Shown one piece after another: positions 43,226 to 55,329 of a stretch of 64,000 nt of DNA. Origin of the DNA: Agapetus fuscipes (lineage: Eukaryota; Arthropoda; Insecta; Trichoptera; Glossosomatidae); NCBI GenBank assembly GCA_951799405.1, contig OX637332.1:1369001-1433000 (forward strand). The letters run 5' to 3'. A model generated the notes under the pieces. It made no database searches. It was not told where the DNA came from and saw only the letters and a list, made by a program, of their open reading frames with translations. Position 1 is the stretch's first letter. Each line of letters opens with the position of its first letter. The translations under genes and the position numbers were made by a program.

Positions 43226-43382
43226 ATTTAGGCTTTCACGGCCGGATCTAGATGCTTGATTTTCTGGTTCCGGGTTTTGACCGTGGTCCATGTTTTTGCT
43301 TGTCTTCTTCTTTTTTCTTTTTATTCTTTCTTGAAGACTTTCAGCTTAACCCGGAACCAGAAAATCAAGCATTTTAATTAAG
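43226..43382. repeat. Inverted-repeat element, possible Penelope-like end
   Basis: AGGCTTTCACGGCCGG as at 8411, then arms TGCTTGATTTTCTGGTTCCG and its complement ending at about 43372. Confidence 0.45.
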
Positions 43383-43602
43383 TTTGTAAATGTAGGTACT
43401 TACTTTATCATCCTTTCAGATGGATAAGTATTTTAATTTTTCATTAATCCAGCTGTCTGTGTAATTCAACAGATGTTCCTGAGACATATCTATCGGTCCA
43501 TAAATAAAAGCGGAGTCTAGGGAAGTAGGTTCAATCCTGAAGTGTACAAAGATGTGCATATAAATAAGTTTATCAAAATTGGACGACTTTTATGGTTGAC
43601 AA

Positions 43603-43905
43603 CGCAATTAAGCAGCATATATAGTGTTACTTCTCGCTGCGTTATCCCCGAAGGGTTTCGCACGTGGCGAGTGGAACCTATCTATTTCACAAGTAAGGAT
43701 AGGTTCTACTAGCTTTACGTCAACCATTTCACTTGAAGTGGGGGTTTCTCAGCTCTCCTGTTACTCATTTTTTGTGAACGCTGAGTAAACCTTGCCGGTA
43801 TTTTATTTTCGAGTTTAAAATAAAAACCGAAACGGGAAAGAATCATTTCTGAGACCCGCGGTGGCATGAAATGCAAGCACTCTACCAACTGAGCTACCGG
43901 CCGGA
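43603..43905 (-). mobile_element. SINE-A, near full-length
   Basis: Minus copy; head at 43905-43835 (CCGGCCGGTAGCTCAGTTGG on the minus strand, with part of the B-box arm missing), body to 43603. Confidence 0.8.
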
Positions 43906-44404
43906 CTAAAATTATTGACACAATATCAAGAATTCCTTTGCATGTAAACTTCTCAGCCATTTCCAAATCATTTATTTATCCGACATTTTTATCTTGTTTT
44001 TTTATGCGGCGTTGGTTTTGCGAGAAACAAATGTTCAGCTAATATAAAATATTATGTACTCGTAAATACCTCCGTGTGGTTCAACTAGAATGTCTTTCAC
44101 ACTTGATGCCCTAAAGACGCGTTGTCAAAGTCGTGACTTGTGAAAAGCAAAGCTTTTTTGTTCGCCTGAAACTTGTGGGAATTATAAAAAAAGTTACGTG
44201 GACTTTGAGTATACAACGTCGCGTAAATACTTGACCTTCGTGTAGACAAAAAAGTATCTGAAGATCCAACAGCGCGTCTAGTGAGTGCATTAGTTTTCAT
44301 ATGTTTCTGTACTTTTTACGTAATGGTTTAGTATTTATTGACGTCTCAGTGCGTGATACTATACTACGCAGGTGATGATGAAACAATATTTTTGTTTTGT
44401 GTTA
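43906..44404. other. No recognised feature
   Basis: AT-rich; nothing supported. Confidence 0.4.
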
Positions 44405-44525
44405 CACTATATCTAAAATCTAAGTCTAAGCTGCAAAGATATGTATCATTTTAGATTCATATTAAATGCATTCCCACAAGCAGACACGCATAATTTCGCG
44501 CTCATACATGCTTCTTCGTAGAAGA
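44405..44525 (-). mobile_element. LINE-A 3' terminal fragment
   Basis: ATCTAAAATCTAAGTCTAAG to TTTCGCGCTCATACATGC, minus orientation. Confidence 0.6.
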
Positions 44526-44768
44526 CACACGCCTCTTGAAGACGTCGGATATGACTCTGACAAAACGTAGAGAAAATCGATCTTCTTTTCCACGCTCAGT
44601 GACATCCGTTCTTTTTTCATTCCAAAAAATGTCTAACGACCGTAATCATAATTTAATTACTCATATTTGTAACAATATTGTTGCGAACTTCGAGTACAAG
44701 CGCTCGTACACACATAGGTACATTAAAATGACTACACACACCAATGCACGTAGTTTAGAATCATCAAT

Positions 44769-45655
44769 CTCTGTTTTCAAAGCACAATCTCTGTTTTCAA
44801 AGCACAGGATTTTGCTGAGTATTTCAAAAATAAAGTGAATGGACTTCGAAACCCGACTATCACTTTCTCAATGCCCACACACTTAACTACATCACTGAGC
44901 CTTACCACCTTCCTGGATTCGTCGATTGAAGAAATCACAAGGCTTATAAAGTCCGCCCCTTCCAAGCAGTGTTCACTTGATCCGATAACAGCTTGGCTTT
45001 TTAAAAAATGTTGTAATGAACTTGTTCCTGTGATAGTTAACATTATAAATTGTACATTCAGAAATGCTCAAGTGCCCGATGCATTAAAATCTGCGCTTGT
45101 CATACCAATTATTAAGAAGCCACAACTGGACTTGGATAATCTTGCGAATTTCAGACCTATATCCAATCTTCCATATATAGCAAAGATTATGGAAAGAGTT
45201 GTAGCAACAAGATTGACTTTATACCTACAAAGCAACAATCTCTTTCCTAAATATCAGTCGGCATACAGGAAGCACCACTCAACTGAAACGGCAATGGTAA
45301 GACTACTATCGGACCTCACATCCAAAATTGAAAAAGGCAATATAGCGATAGCGGCTTCACTTGATATGAGTGCCGCTTTTGATTTGGTTGACCATAATAT
45401 CCTCCTGGAAAAACTGAAATTGAAATATGGCATATCGGGATTGGCACTGGAATGGATGGTGTCCTACCTCAACGGGAGAGAACAATCAGTTCGACTGAAT
45501 GGAGATGTTTCGGCTACAAATATGTTGCCTCAGGTGTTCTACAGGGCTCTGTTCTGGGTCCACTTCTCTTCGTCCTGTACACTAGAGAGCTTGAACAGGT
45601 GGTGCACAGGTCAGGACTTGAAATGCAGTGCTATGCTGATGATTGTCAGATCTAT
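44769..45655 (+). mobile_element. L2-like LINE, RT part upstream of a nested insertion
   Basis: Frame from 44820: FAEYFKNKVNGLRN, QCSLDPITAWLFKKC, NFRPISNLPYIAKIMERVVA, KYQSAYRKHHSTETAMVRLL, LDMSAAFDLVDHNILLEKL (RT motif A). A frameshift near 45535 moves the frame to GVLQGSVLGPLLFVLYTREL and CYADDCQIY (motif C, YADD). It stops at 45655 in ATCTAT and resumes at 52425. Confidence 0.85.
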
Positions 45656-45821
45656 TTTTTTTTTTTTTTTTTTTTTTTTTATTTATTTTACTTACGGACA
45701 TAATAGTCCAATTACATAGTTATATGAAAAAGTAATTACAGAAAATGACAAAGAAAATAATATAATACAAGAATTAATATTTCATAATAGCATAGACAAA
45801 ATATAAATACTTATACTTTCC

Positions 45822-48633
45822 TCAACAAAACAAAGCTCTACGGAATTCAGATAGGCTCATGCCGCATAAATCTAGATGAGAGGAAGAATTTAAAAGACGA
45901 CACATTCTGTTAATAGGAGAATAGTATCCTAAATTTGAAGTGTGAAAGTTGAGAGAGAGCAATTCATTTATTCTAAATCTTCGCGTTGGAACATTTAATT
46001 TGATACATTGTAAAAGATAAGGTGAGTCGAAAATACTATTAATGATTTTATAAATACATATGAGTTGAGCATGTTGTCGGCGTGTTACTAAAGATGAAAT
46101 GCCTAGGGTGATCTCTATGTCTTTATAGTCATACTCATCTCTACTTAGACCCAGTTTCCAAGCAACTCGTCTTAGAAAGCGATGCTGTACTGATTCAAGA
46201 CGGTCAATGTGGGTAGCATAGAATGGAGACCAGATAACACTGGCATACTCAAGGTGTGGGCGAACCAATGAACAGTAAAGGATTTTTAAAGTTTGTACAT
46301 TATTGAAATCAGAAGTGATTCTAAGGATGAAACCTAGAATCTTAAGTGACTTATTAACAATATTATCAATGTGTTCGCGAAAGGAAAGTTTGATATCCAA
46401 TGTTAAGCCAATGTCCTTAATAAGTGTGACCGTTGCCAGGTCAACACCATTTAGTTTGTAGACAAAATTTACAGGTTTTTTTGTTTTATAAAAGGACATT
46501 ATTTTAATTTATCGATATTCAGCTCCATGCAGTTGGCCTTGCACCAATCATTGAATGAATCAATATCTGATTGAAACAGAGAGCAATCATTGTAAGAGTT
46601 AATGGATTTCAGCATTTTGTTGTCATCCGCAAAAAGCCAAAATTGAGTGTCAGAAAAAACATTCAGGTCATTAATAAATATATTGAAAAGAAGAGGAGCA
46701 AGATGTGCTCCTTGAGGTACACCAGACGTAACGTCAATTTTATCAGAAATAGAATCATTTATTCTCACTCTTTGTTTTCTTCCAGTTAAGTAAGACTTGA
46801 GAAAGGTTAGAAAGGGATCTCTTATACCAATAGCTCTTAGTTTAGCTACAAGGAGTTGATGGTTAACCTTATCGAAGGCCTTAGAGAAGTCAGTGTATAG
46901 AACATCAACCTGAGTATTATTCTCAAGGGCCCTGACAATAGTGTCAGTGTAGGAAAGCAAATTAGTAATAGTAGATCTAGAAGATCGGAAGCCATGTTGT
47001 TCATCAATCAATAAATTTTTGAAGAGAGGGGAGATTTTTGTAGTTATGATAGACTCAAAGATTTTTGGTATATGGGATAAATTTGATATAGGTCGGTAGT
47101 TCTTTATATCAGACTTGATTCCAGATTTAAAAATAGGTCTTAGGTAAGATATTTTCCAAGAGTCAGGAAAAACACCTGAAGACAGAGAAAGGTAATAATA
47201 AATAAATGACACAATGGCTTTGACAAGGTAAACTTGCACTTCTTGAGCAAAAGTTGTGGAAAACCATCGGGACCAGTGCCACTATTATCAGACAGAGCCC
47301 CCAATGCATTGAAAACATCCACTAGTGATATATTGCATTCATTTAAGTCAACAGTATGTGTGTAGTTGAATAGCGGGACATTAGATGCAGTGTCTGAATA
47401 TACTGTAGAAAAGTGTTTAGCAAACAATTCTGCAATGGCAGTAGCATTTGTGGCTTGAGTATCATTATAGGTCATATTAGAGGGAAGACCGTTATCTGCA
47501 CGTTTTTGTGCAACAAAATGCCAAAATTTTTTTGGGTATAAATTTAAGTTAGTCTCGGTATCTTCAATAAAAGATTTATAGCTACTCCTTGATTCCATTT
47601 TAGATAATTGTCTTAGATGAGTAAACTTCTGATAGTAAAGTAATTTTCCTGTATCCTTATACATCTTATGCATTTTTTTCTTTTCCAATATTAAATGTTT
47701 CAGCTTCAAACTGAACCAATTAGGAAATTTAGGCTGAGAATAGATACCTCTAGGAACAAATTGGAGAATAGAATGTGACAGGTAATCATTGAAAAGAAGT
47801 ACAGCTTCATTTATATTGTTAAGTGAATAAAAGGAAGACCAGTTAATTTGAGCAAGAAAATAATTCATGTCGGCATAATTGCCATTTTTAAATTTATAGT
47901 GATAGGATACCTTATGCTTTAATAGTTCACTACTGAGAAAACTTGAGATGTCAAAAGAAAGAGGAGGATGAAACTTATCAAGGGGTAGCAAATTGTTCGA
48001 AGATCTATTTACCTTAACACTAGAGATATCGGTAAAAATTAAATCCAAGCTATAGCCATGTTCATTGGGTATTGAGTTAACTTGATGCATGTTCATAAAT
48101 GCATAAAAATTGGCTATAATGGAAGCCTGGGGAGAAATATTTTTATATATTTTAACGCCATGGTTGTCATTGAGCCACAATGTTTTCGGCAAATTAAAAT
48201 CTCCACAGATAAACATTGAGTCAGCATTTAGGGACAATTGTTCAACCATTTCAGTATGCGATTTATATACCTCTATAGAAGAGGAGGGGGGAATGTATAT
48301 GCATCCAAGTACTAGTTTTTTTGTGCCTACTACTACGGAGAGAAACAGTTGTTCCGAGATTAAATCTGATGTTTTCAGCACAAAACAAGGAAACTTCTTC
48401 CTAACACATATCATTACTCCCCCTCCGCGGGTTTTTATAGAGGAAGAAGACCGATCACATCGAAAAATGTTATAGTCGAATAGTCCTAATTCGGCTGATT
48501 TTATTTTGTCCGAGAGCCATGCTTCAGTGAGGAAAATATAATCATAATCACTAATGCTGACATTACACCTTAAATCATTCAACTTTGTATTCAAACCCCT
48601 GACATTTTGGTAATACGCTGAGGTAAAAGTCAC
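45822..48633 (-). pseudogene. Jockey-like ORF2 with two frame breaks
   Basis: 48633-47140: endonuclease (YYQNVRGLNTKLNDLRC, TEAWLSDK, TRGGGVMICVR, ICGDFNLPKTLW) and start of the RT (NSGTGPDGFPQLLL). A shift near 47200-47240 leads to 47239-46499: IKNYRPISNLSHIPKIFES, LYTDFSKAFDKVNHQLLVAK, TSGVPQGAHLAPLLFNIFIN, FWLFADDNKML. Here motif C reads FADD. A second break at 46499 leads to the C-terminal 225 codons (HLEYASVIWSPFYATHIDRL). The breaks make the ORF non-functional. Confidence 0.85.
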
Positions 48634-48822
48634 ACAATAGCCCCTATCAGGTTTGCTTAGTCTAAAAAATTTATGCGAGATAATTCGCGTTTTTCAGCCG
48701 CAATTCGAGCAGGACAGTCTTTTGCGCCAGTTACATGGGTTGCAGTTTTCTTGAAAAAAGTACATGTAGCGGAAGTAGGAGGTTTTTCTTTTTTTGGGCA
48801 TGCATTGCGGTTGTGACCAGTT

Positions 48823-49077
48823 TGTGAGGGTTTTTCTTCTGTCCTGCTGATTGACACAATTAATAATTAACAGCCACTTTAATATGTTTACTTTTATTTC
48901 TTTCACAATGTATACACAACCACAGCACAATAATATTAATTATAACAAAATTCACATGCTTCCGGCTCTCACGCCAGGCAAGCTTCTTCCCTCTTTCTGC
49001 ATTCCTTTGTTTTTCTTTTCATTCAAATTCAAATCTCATGTTCCATTTTACCTAACAAACAAATCCATCTCGTTACA
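48823..49077 (-). repeat. 3' LTR of the gag-only element
   Basis: 255 bp, plus-strand start TGTGAGGGTTTTTCTTCTGT and end ATCTCGTTACA. Confidence 0.92.
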
Positions 49078-49097
49078 ATACACCTCCTTCCTCTCAT

Positions 49098-49823
49098 AAA
49101 AAAAAAACATTCCCAATTTTTTTTTTTTCTTTTACAATGAGTAAATAATGTATCATAATGCTCAGCCGGCGCCACATATTTTGTTTTATTTTAAGGATAA
49201 ATTTCAAAAATATGAAAATAAAAAAAAAACCTGTTTCTGATACATTATTCAGTCATTAATACCTTTTTTAACAATACCAATTATTTTCATACTAAAATTA
49301 ATATATTTATTTTTTTTAACACAAATTTCATATTCAATATTATAAACAAATATTTGTTTTTTTTTTTTAAATACTTAATTCAACAATTCAAAATAATCAA
49401 ATAACAATACATAATAAACATTCACCAGTTTATTAATCAATTCATTAAAATAACTTTTTTTTTTTTTTAAACATGTATCACATCTTTCCCAATATTTAAA
49501 TTTATTTCAAATTTATTTTTCATTAATAAATTTATCAGTCCATCAATTTTTTTTTAAAAAAAAAACTTTACCTTCATATGTAATACTTTGTTTAATTTAT
49601 GTTTCATACCTTCATTCATGCAATATTTCATAATTCATTCTTTCACTGATCACTTTTATATCAACTTTCACCGTATCATTCATCACCTCAAATTTTTCAT
49701 ACACATGAAAATATGTTTTTTTTTTTTTTTAATCTAATTTGATTATGTCCTTGATGTGATATTTATTTATAACATTTGTGTCTATATCTTTTAATACATA
49801 GACTATCTTGCTAACTTTCTTTT
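49098..49823 (-). other. Non-coding interior of the LTR element
   Basis: Very AT-rich with many T/A homopolymer runs; no trace of pol. Between the gag stop and the polypurine tract. Confidence 0.6.
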
Positions 49824-50402
49824 CTATTCTGGCTTTGACAAATTTTGGAGCCAACTTTGTACAGAAGTATTTCCCTGCATTTGATTACATATTGTAGATA
49901 ATTCCTCTGTATTTTTAATTTCAGATGTTGTCAGTAAAGTTGCATATTTTTCTGACAATCCATGAATTATTATGTCCATAAGTTCCTTATCATGCATTCT
50001 TTTATTTAATAAATTATTTTTTGATTTTACCTTTAAAATATAAACAGATGCATTATCATGACCTTGTACCATATTTAAAATTTCTAACTTAAGATTCCTT
50101 TGAAAGTCATATTTTTCAAATTGTTGTAAGAATTTGGTTTTAAAAATTTTCCAATCAAATTCACAATTAATTGCTCTGTACCACGTTAACGGAAAATCTG
50201 TTAAAAATATAGGCATACACTCTACCAAATAATCTAATTTTAATTTGTAGACTTTGGCTAATTCTTCTAACCTTATTATAAATTCATTTGGTTCACTTTC
50301 ACCATTAAAAGATATTTTTAACTTGAGAGGATCAAAATTTATGGACTCCATTGTGTTACTTTCTAAATCCTTTTTATTATTTATTTTTTTAGATTTCGTC
50401 AT
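49824..50402 (-). CDS. Gag-like protein of the LTR element (192 aa)
   Basis: Intact frame with FDPLKLKISFNGESEPNEFI, FPLTWYRAINCEFDWKIFKT, KFLQQFEKYDFQRNLKLEIL and MDIIIHGLSEKYATLL. This matches the general pattern of retrotransposon gag/capsid domains (LTWYRA-W-F---F---F). No CCHC zinc knuckle follows. Codon use is extremely AT-rich, unlike the Jockey ORF1 around it. Confidence 0.75.
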   Translation of the reverse strand: MTKSKKINNKKDLESNTMESINFDPLKLKISFNGESEPNEFIIRLEELAKVYKLKLDYLVECMPIFLTDFPLTWYRAINCEFDWKIFKTKFLQQFEKYDFQRNLKLEILNMVQGHDNASVYILKVKSKNNLLNKRMHDKELMDIIIHGLSEKYATLLTTSEIKNTEELSTICNQMQGNTSVQSWLQNLSKPE

Positions 50403-50865
50403 TTGCTGTATATTTTCAATTTATGCCATTAGAGAATAAATCATTTCATCTCAAAAAAAATTTCATACAAATTAAATATAACACCATCTATATATATTTA
50501 TCTAAACTGATATGAAACAAACTGGTTCATATCCAATCTTCATTCTCCCGCGACGTTCGATTTTTGAATTTCCATTCTTCTGAACGTAGAATTCTCTCGC
50601 CTTCAATATTTTCAAAACAGCGTTTCAAATCTTGTAATTTCTTGTTGTTAAATTGTATAAGTTGATGTCTTCACTAGCTTTTAAACGTGTTGATGCTTTC
50701 CATTATGCTTTCACAACCATAAATCTGTTCAATTTTAATTATTTCATATATTGTATTGTTTTCAATGTCATTTATTGGAATCGACTATCATTTGTTTTTG
50801 TTTGTGAAAAATTTTCTTATAGGAATTTCATTTACAGATTTTTTCTTTTACGTTGGGCGCCAAAA

Positions 50866-51120
50866 TGTGAGGGTTTTTCTTCTGTCCTGCTGATTGACAC
50901 AATTAATAATTAACAGCCACTTTAATATGTTTACTTTTATTTCTTTCACAATGTATACACAACCACAGCACAATAATATTAATTATAACAAAATTCACAT
51001 GCTTCCGGCTCTCACGCCAGGCAAGCTTCTTCCCTCTTTCTGCATTCCTTTGTTTTTCTTTTCATTCAAATTCAAATCTCATGTTCCATTTTACCTAACA
51101 AACAAATCCATCTCGTTACA
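50866..51120 (-). repeat. 5' LTR of the gag-only element
   Basis: 255 bp, same sequence as the 3' LTR; adjoins the primer binding site. Confidence 0.92.
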
Positions 51121-52424
51121 AGTTTTAGCGCAGTGAGAGCATGTCGGATCCTCCGCCTTGCATCTCGACGCCCTATGGCCATATAATTGGCAGTGCCCAC
51201 ACTTTAGGCTATCAACCCAATCCCTTACTCTATGGAGCTGCCATTCTATCGCTAGCCTAGCTCTTGCAATCAGAGCATGACGTACTGATGGTGGAACATT
51301 AAAGATGTGTGTGCAGCTGCCTGATCGGGGACCAGACTTGTGAGAAAATGTTATTGATAACTTTAAGTTTTCCAATCTCAGTTCTGTTTTATCTGAAGTC
51401 TGATTATGGATGGCAGCAATCACTTCTTCAGCAGGCATGTCTTGAGGTAGATCATGGATGGCAATACGAGGTTGACGGCCAGGAGCAACAGTAGCCTTTA
51501 AGCCTGCTTTGGCAAGAGCTGGAGCATTTGCCAATTTCGATGCCTCTTTTGCAGAACTAGGGTGAACCAGAACTCCACCATTCTTCAGTTCTCGCAAACC
51601 CGTGACTCTAATGCCTAGAGTAGAAGGGTTCATGGCTGATTTTAAAGACTTCATCGTATCGCCCGAAGAAGCCGGACTATCGCTTGAAGAATTCGACTGA
51701 TGAACAAAAACAGATGGGCGAGCAGGTTGCGGAGTAGACTTGTCTCTGGTTATAGGGGGACCAATAGTTTTCCATGGATTTTGCTGAAGACTGTGTGGAG
51801 AGTTATTTTCGACCAGAGACAGAATTAATTTATTTTGCTCGGTGACAACATTCTTTAAATTTATCAATTCTGCACTTAAGGCTTGGACTTGCTCATTCAG
51901 CTCCTTAAGCAAATCAGTAGAAGCTCGCGTCATCTTGTTGAATTGTAAATATTCAGTGGTATACACTATTCTTCAAAATTAATTTGAATTTAACTGGCGG
52001 GAATTTACATGCTATTACTTCACTTTATTTAGTTTATGTAGATATTATATGAGTCGTATAGAAGCAAAGGCGACAATGTTTTAACAAGAAATTAATTAAA
52101 TTACAAAGTTCTTATCATGAAACACTTTGACACATCCAATAAAAGTTATTCTCTATTATAAAAGTATATTATGATTTGCAGCAATTGTTTTGGTAGGGTA
52201 TGGCAGTAATTTAATATGTAATATCAGTCAGTAAAAAGAGACTTTAATCACGGAATCTGAAGTAAAAAACAAAAACAAATACTCCTCAATCATTAACAAA
52301 ACTCAACCCTACGATACAAGACACTTTTTTTTCACACCAGAGTTATAAAAACAACACAAAAGCAATTAAATGTGACAGAACTATAGAACAGTGTACTCTC
52401 ACTTGTTGTTGGAATATTATCTAT

Positions 52425-53325
52425 GGTGACTGTGAACCCGAAAACCAAATGGCCTTAAAGAGAACAATCAGCAAATGCATTGAAGACGTTGAGCGCTGGA
52501 TGACTGCAAACAAGCTAGTCCTAAACCCGGATAAGACGGAAATTTTGTGTGCAGTGACAAAGAAGCGCAATGAACTTCTTGACCTGTCGCCCATCAGAAT
52601 CTGCGGAGTAAATGTCAACCCGTCTGCCAGCATTAAACTTCTTGGAGTTTGCATCGACCAGCACCTGACACTGGATAATCAACTATCAAACACTGTCAGA
52701 TCCGGATTCTTTGCTCTCCGGCAAATTAAGACCGTGGTTAAAAGTCTGCCTAGAAGTGCTACAAAGGCGATTGTAAATTCCTTTGTTGTGGCCAAACTTG
52801 ACTACTGCAATGCGATCTATGCTGGCCAGCCCAAAAATCAGCTCAAAAGGCTTCAATCGCTGCAGAACGCTGCAGCTAGACTGGCGCTGCAAAGTCTTGC
52901 CACATCACTCCTCACCTTCAAGCTCTGCACTGGCTGAAAATCCCTGAGAGGATTACCTTTCAAGTTGGTCTGCTCACTTTTTAAGCACTACGTGGGAGTG
53001 CTCCGGGGTACCTGATGGAGCTGGTGTCTCCAACAACTATAACCTTGCGTGGACAAACACTGAGGTCAGCTGCATCAAGAAGCAGCTGCCTGGACGTCCC
53101 AGCAAGAAGACCCCACACTGTTTTTGGAGACATGGCATTCAAGGCAGCCGCTCCAATGACCTGAAATGCTTTTCCTGACACACTGAGGGAACTGGATTTG
53201 GAGATGCAATTTAAAAGAAGTCTCAAGACTCACCTCTTCGTCCAATCATATGGACAAGCGCCTTTGTAGTGACACATTGTCATAAAAGGCGCTATATAAA
53301 TTCTGTGCTTATTATTATTATTATT
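52425..53325 (+). mobile_element. L2-like LINE, 3' part after the nested insertion
   Basis: Continues the L2 frame: ENQMALKRTISKCIEDVERW, MTANKLVLNPDKTEI, LDYCNAIYAGQPKNQLKRL, QSLQNAAARL; then frame breaks through LHWL- and AF-AAAP-like sequence to the end AAAAGGCGCTATATAAATTC with a (TTA)n tail at about 53309-53326. The GCGCTATATAAAT-plus-TTA ending is typical of L2/CR1-type LINEs. Confidence 0.85.
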
Positions 53326-53326
53326 A

Positions 53327-53626
53327 TCTAGCAGGCCCTGGTAGTGTGCGTAAATATTCTGGTGATGAAATAGTCCAGAAATTGGGAGAAATATCTCTCC
53401 GTTCTACTATATAAGGTGTCAAAACGGTAGGACAGCGAAGCAGTTGCAATAAGCCCCTTTGCTTAATAACACATACACCAGTGACTCTCAAGTGTGAAAT
53501 AAATTTTACATTGTAAAAATAAAATTGTGAAAAATAAATGCTTAAAAACCAATTCCGGCATTTTTAATTAAAAATAATCCAGCGAAGAATGTGACAATAT
53601 TAAACCTCACATTGTTGTTATTCCAG
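53327..53626. other. No recognised feature
   Basis: Unassigned; ends at the exon 7 acceptor. Confidence 0.4.
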
Positions 53627-53810
53627 TGCCGTACGACCAAGTGGACTCCGACTCCGCCCTGGTGGAGATGTTCGGCCAGGTGGGCGCCTTCAAGTGCAAG
53701 TACTTCGTGGCCGTTGGTGCCGTGGCTGGACTCTCCGTCTCCATGTTCGGCTCCATGTTCCCCATGCCAAGAATCGTGTACGCCATGGCCCAGGACGGAC
53801 TCATCTTCAG
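53627..53810 (+). CDS. SLC7A14: SLC7A14-like exon 7: TM8 and PMPR loop
   Basis: Begins after TTATTCCAG, completing a valine codon, then PYDQVDSDSALVEMFGQVG, a TM8 segment KYFVAVGAVAGLSVSMFGSM, and the conserved FPMPRIVYAMAQDGLIFR. PMPR-YAMA-DG is diagnostic of CAT-type SLC7 proteins. Ends in phase 2 at GTGATA. Intact open frame, so the 11-kb insertion-filled intron upstream has not visibly damaged the gene. Confidence 0.95.
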
Positions 53811-53929
53811 GTGATACTCAACAGAAGTATTGAAGGTCTAAGTTAGAAGCTTTCTCGGCTTAAAAAACTTAAAGATCATAAGGCAGATTGAGACTTAGAA
53901 TATTTAGAATTGAAATTAAATGGGATCAA

Positions 53930-54535
53930 ATTACAGAGGGAAGGAACGAAACAGCTTGCCCGAAGCGCTATTCTGCTAAATTCGTTACATTTTGGGTATC
54001 AGCGACTAGACTACTGCAATGTCATCTATGCTGGTCAACCGATGACACAAACCAAACGACTCCAGTCCCTTCAAAATGCTGCAGCCAGGTTGATATACGG
54101 CGGCTCCAAGTACTGCCATATAACTCCTCTGCTTGAGAACTTGCACTGACTTCGCATCTCGGAAAGAATAGACTACAAGCTTTGCTTAATGGTCTTTGAG
54201 ACTCTTCATCGGCTGGCTCCTGACTATCTGGTGGAAATAACGAGGAGAACTTGTTTAAATGAAAGGGAAGTTACACTGAGGTCAGCTGGGTCATGTGCCA
54301 GTTTGTTGGAGCTGCCAAAAATACAGTCATGCACAGTCTTCGGGAACCGTTCTTTCCGTGTTTCTGGGTCAGCGGCATGAGTTGCTCTCCCAGAGAGGCT
54401 GAGAGTCCAGGAAGATGAGACAGCCTTCAGGAAGATGCTCAAAGCATTCTTGGTTTCCCGCTAGAGCCCACATGCGCCTTTGTAGTGATGTAAATCACAA
54501 AAAGGCGCATGCAAATCTAGTTAATTATTTTTATT
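53930..54535 (+). mobile_element. L2-like LINE, second 5'-truncated copy
   Basis: Frames with RLDYCNVIYAGQPMTQTKRL, QSLQNAAARLIYG, FETLHRLAPDYLVEITRR and FGNRSFRVSGSAA, then AAAAAGGCGCATGCAAATCT near the end. Several frame breaks. Same family as 52425-53325 but diverged. Confidence 0.8.
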
Positions 54536-54539
54536 ACCA

Positions 54540-55329
54540 ATTCAAGTTGGAGCTTGCTAGCGCTTGAGAAAGAACTCCATGTATAAAAAAAAATTAAGTA
54601 CACTGTAATGTCAGAAAAAAAGCAAACCTTATCTTTGGATACAAATCTCTATCTCGTCGCCTTAAGGTCGTAAGTAATTTAGCAGAATAATGCTTCTGAC
54701 TTCAAAATGTTATAGAATATACTGGATAAGAGATTGCGCTACTCGGAGTAGAGAATGAATATTTACTCCCAAGGGTCGGCAACTTTCGAAAAACAATTGG
54801 TGAATGTGATTGGAGAATCAGGAAATGAAGTTAGATAACAGTTTTTAACAACCTCATAAGTTCGTACTTTCAATGTATTCTAAAATCACGGAAAATTTCA
54901 AACGACTGCCACAAGCTGTCGCTGGGATCGTTGACGGGTTAATGCGTTGTCGCTCGAATTTTCGTTGTTCACACTAACGCCGGTTCGTACCCCGCCTGCA
55001 CCGTATCCATTAACAATAACTTCAACCCGGGTTCAACAGATGAGTAATTATTAATTAATAATTCATTAAAAATATTACATCATGAATTCTTCATTGGTAG
55101 TGCGAACACTTTTTTTTGGGCAGGGAAAATAGGTTTGCGAATTGTTTTTCTCTTCACACATCTATTTTTTTTTAATTAAAAAAAAATGTAATTCTTACTA
55201 TAATTCTAGCGTACTTTCTCGCTGCATTACATAATTTTCTTCCTGACATTTCAAACAAAGCTCTTTCAACCACTCATTCCCACCTCTGTATTCATAATGT
55301 CCTTCTTACCTTACTACATTTCATGTTCA
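54540..55329. other. No recognised feature
   Basis: AT-rich intron; nothing supported. Confidence 0.4.

Larger units (their letters stand above)
48823..51120 (-). mobile_element. Gag-only LTR retrotransposon with identical LTRs
   Basis: 2,298 bp. LTRs 48823-49077 and 50866-51120, each 255 bp and identical by eye, TG...CA ended. Target duplication AGTT (48819-48822, 51121-51124). On the minus strand a primer binding site TGGCGCCCAACG (50862-50851) lies 3 bp inside the 5' LTR, and a purine-rich tract (about 49094-49082, AGAGGAAGGAGG) precedes the 3' LTR. The 1,788-bp interior has one gag-like ORF and no protease, RT or integrase. Confidence 0.9.
48657..51966 (-). pseudogene. Jockey-like ORF1 split by an LTR element
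   Basis: N-terminal part 51966-51121: coiled-coil-like LKELNEQVQALSAELINLKN, a central RNA-binding-type domain (IAIHDLPQDMPAEEVIAAIH), then zinc knuckles CGHCQLYGHRASRC and the start of a second, CSHCAKT. The remainder, GHNRNACPKK to the stop at 48657, lies on the other side of the LTR element (48823-51120). Without the insertion and one AGTT the frame is continuous. Confidence 0.85.
45656..52418 (-). mobile_element. Jockey-like LINE 2, inserted in the L2-like LINE
   Basis: Minus element with a poly(A) tail (plus poly(T) at 45656-45680), two ORFs and a 5' region to 52418. Flanked by ATCTAT (45650-45655 and 52419-52424), a 6-bp target duplication that splits the L2 frame just after YADD. About 4.4 kb without the LTR element it carries at 48823-51120. 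Confidence 0.88.

Noticed and set aside
44835..45719. A host gene of 294 codons
   Set aside because: It has RT motifs of an L2-like LINE and its last codons read into the poly(T) of the nested insertion.
48851..49099. Two similar ORFs (48851-49099 and 50894-51136) as a small gene family
   Set aside because: They are translations of the two identical LTRs in the wrong strand and end in flanking sequence.
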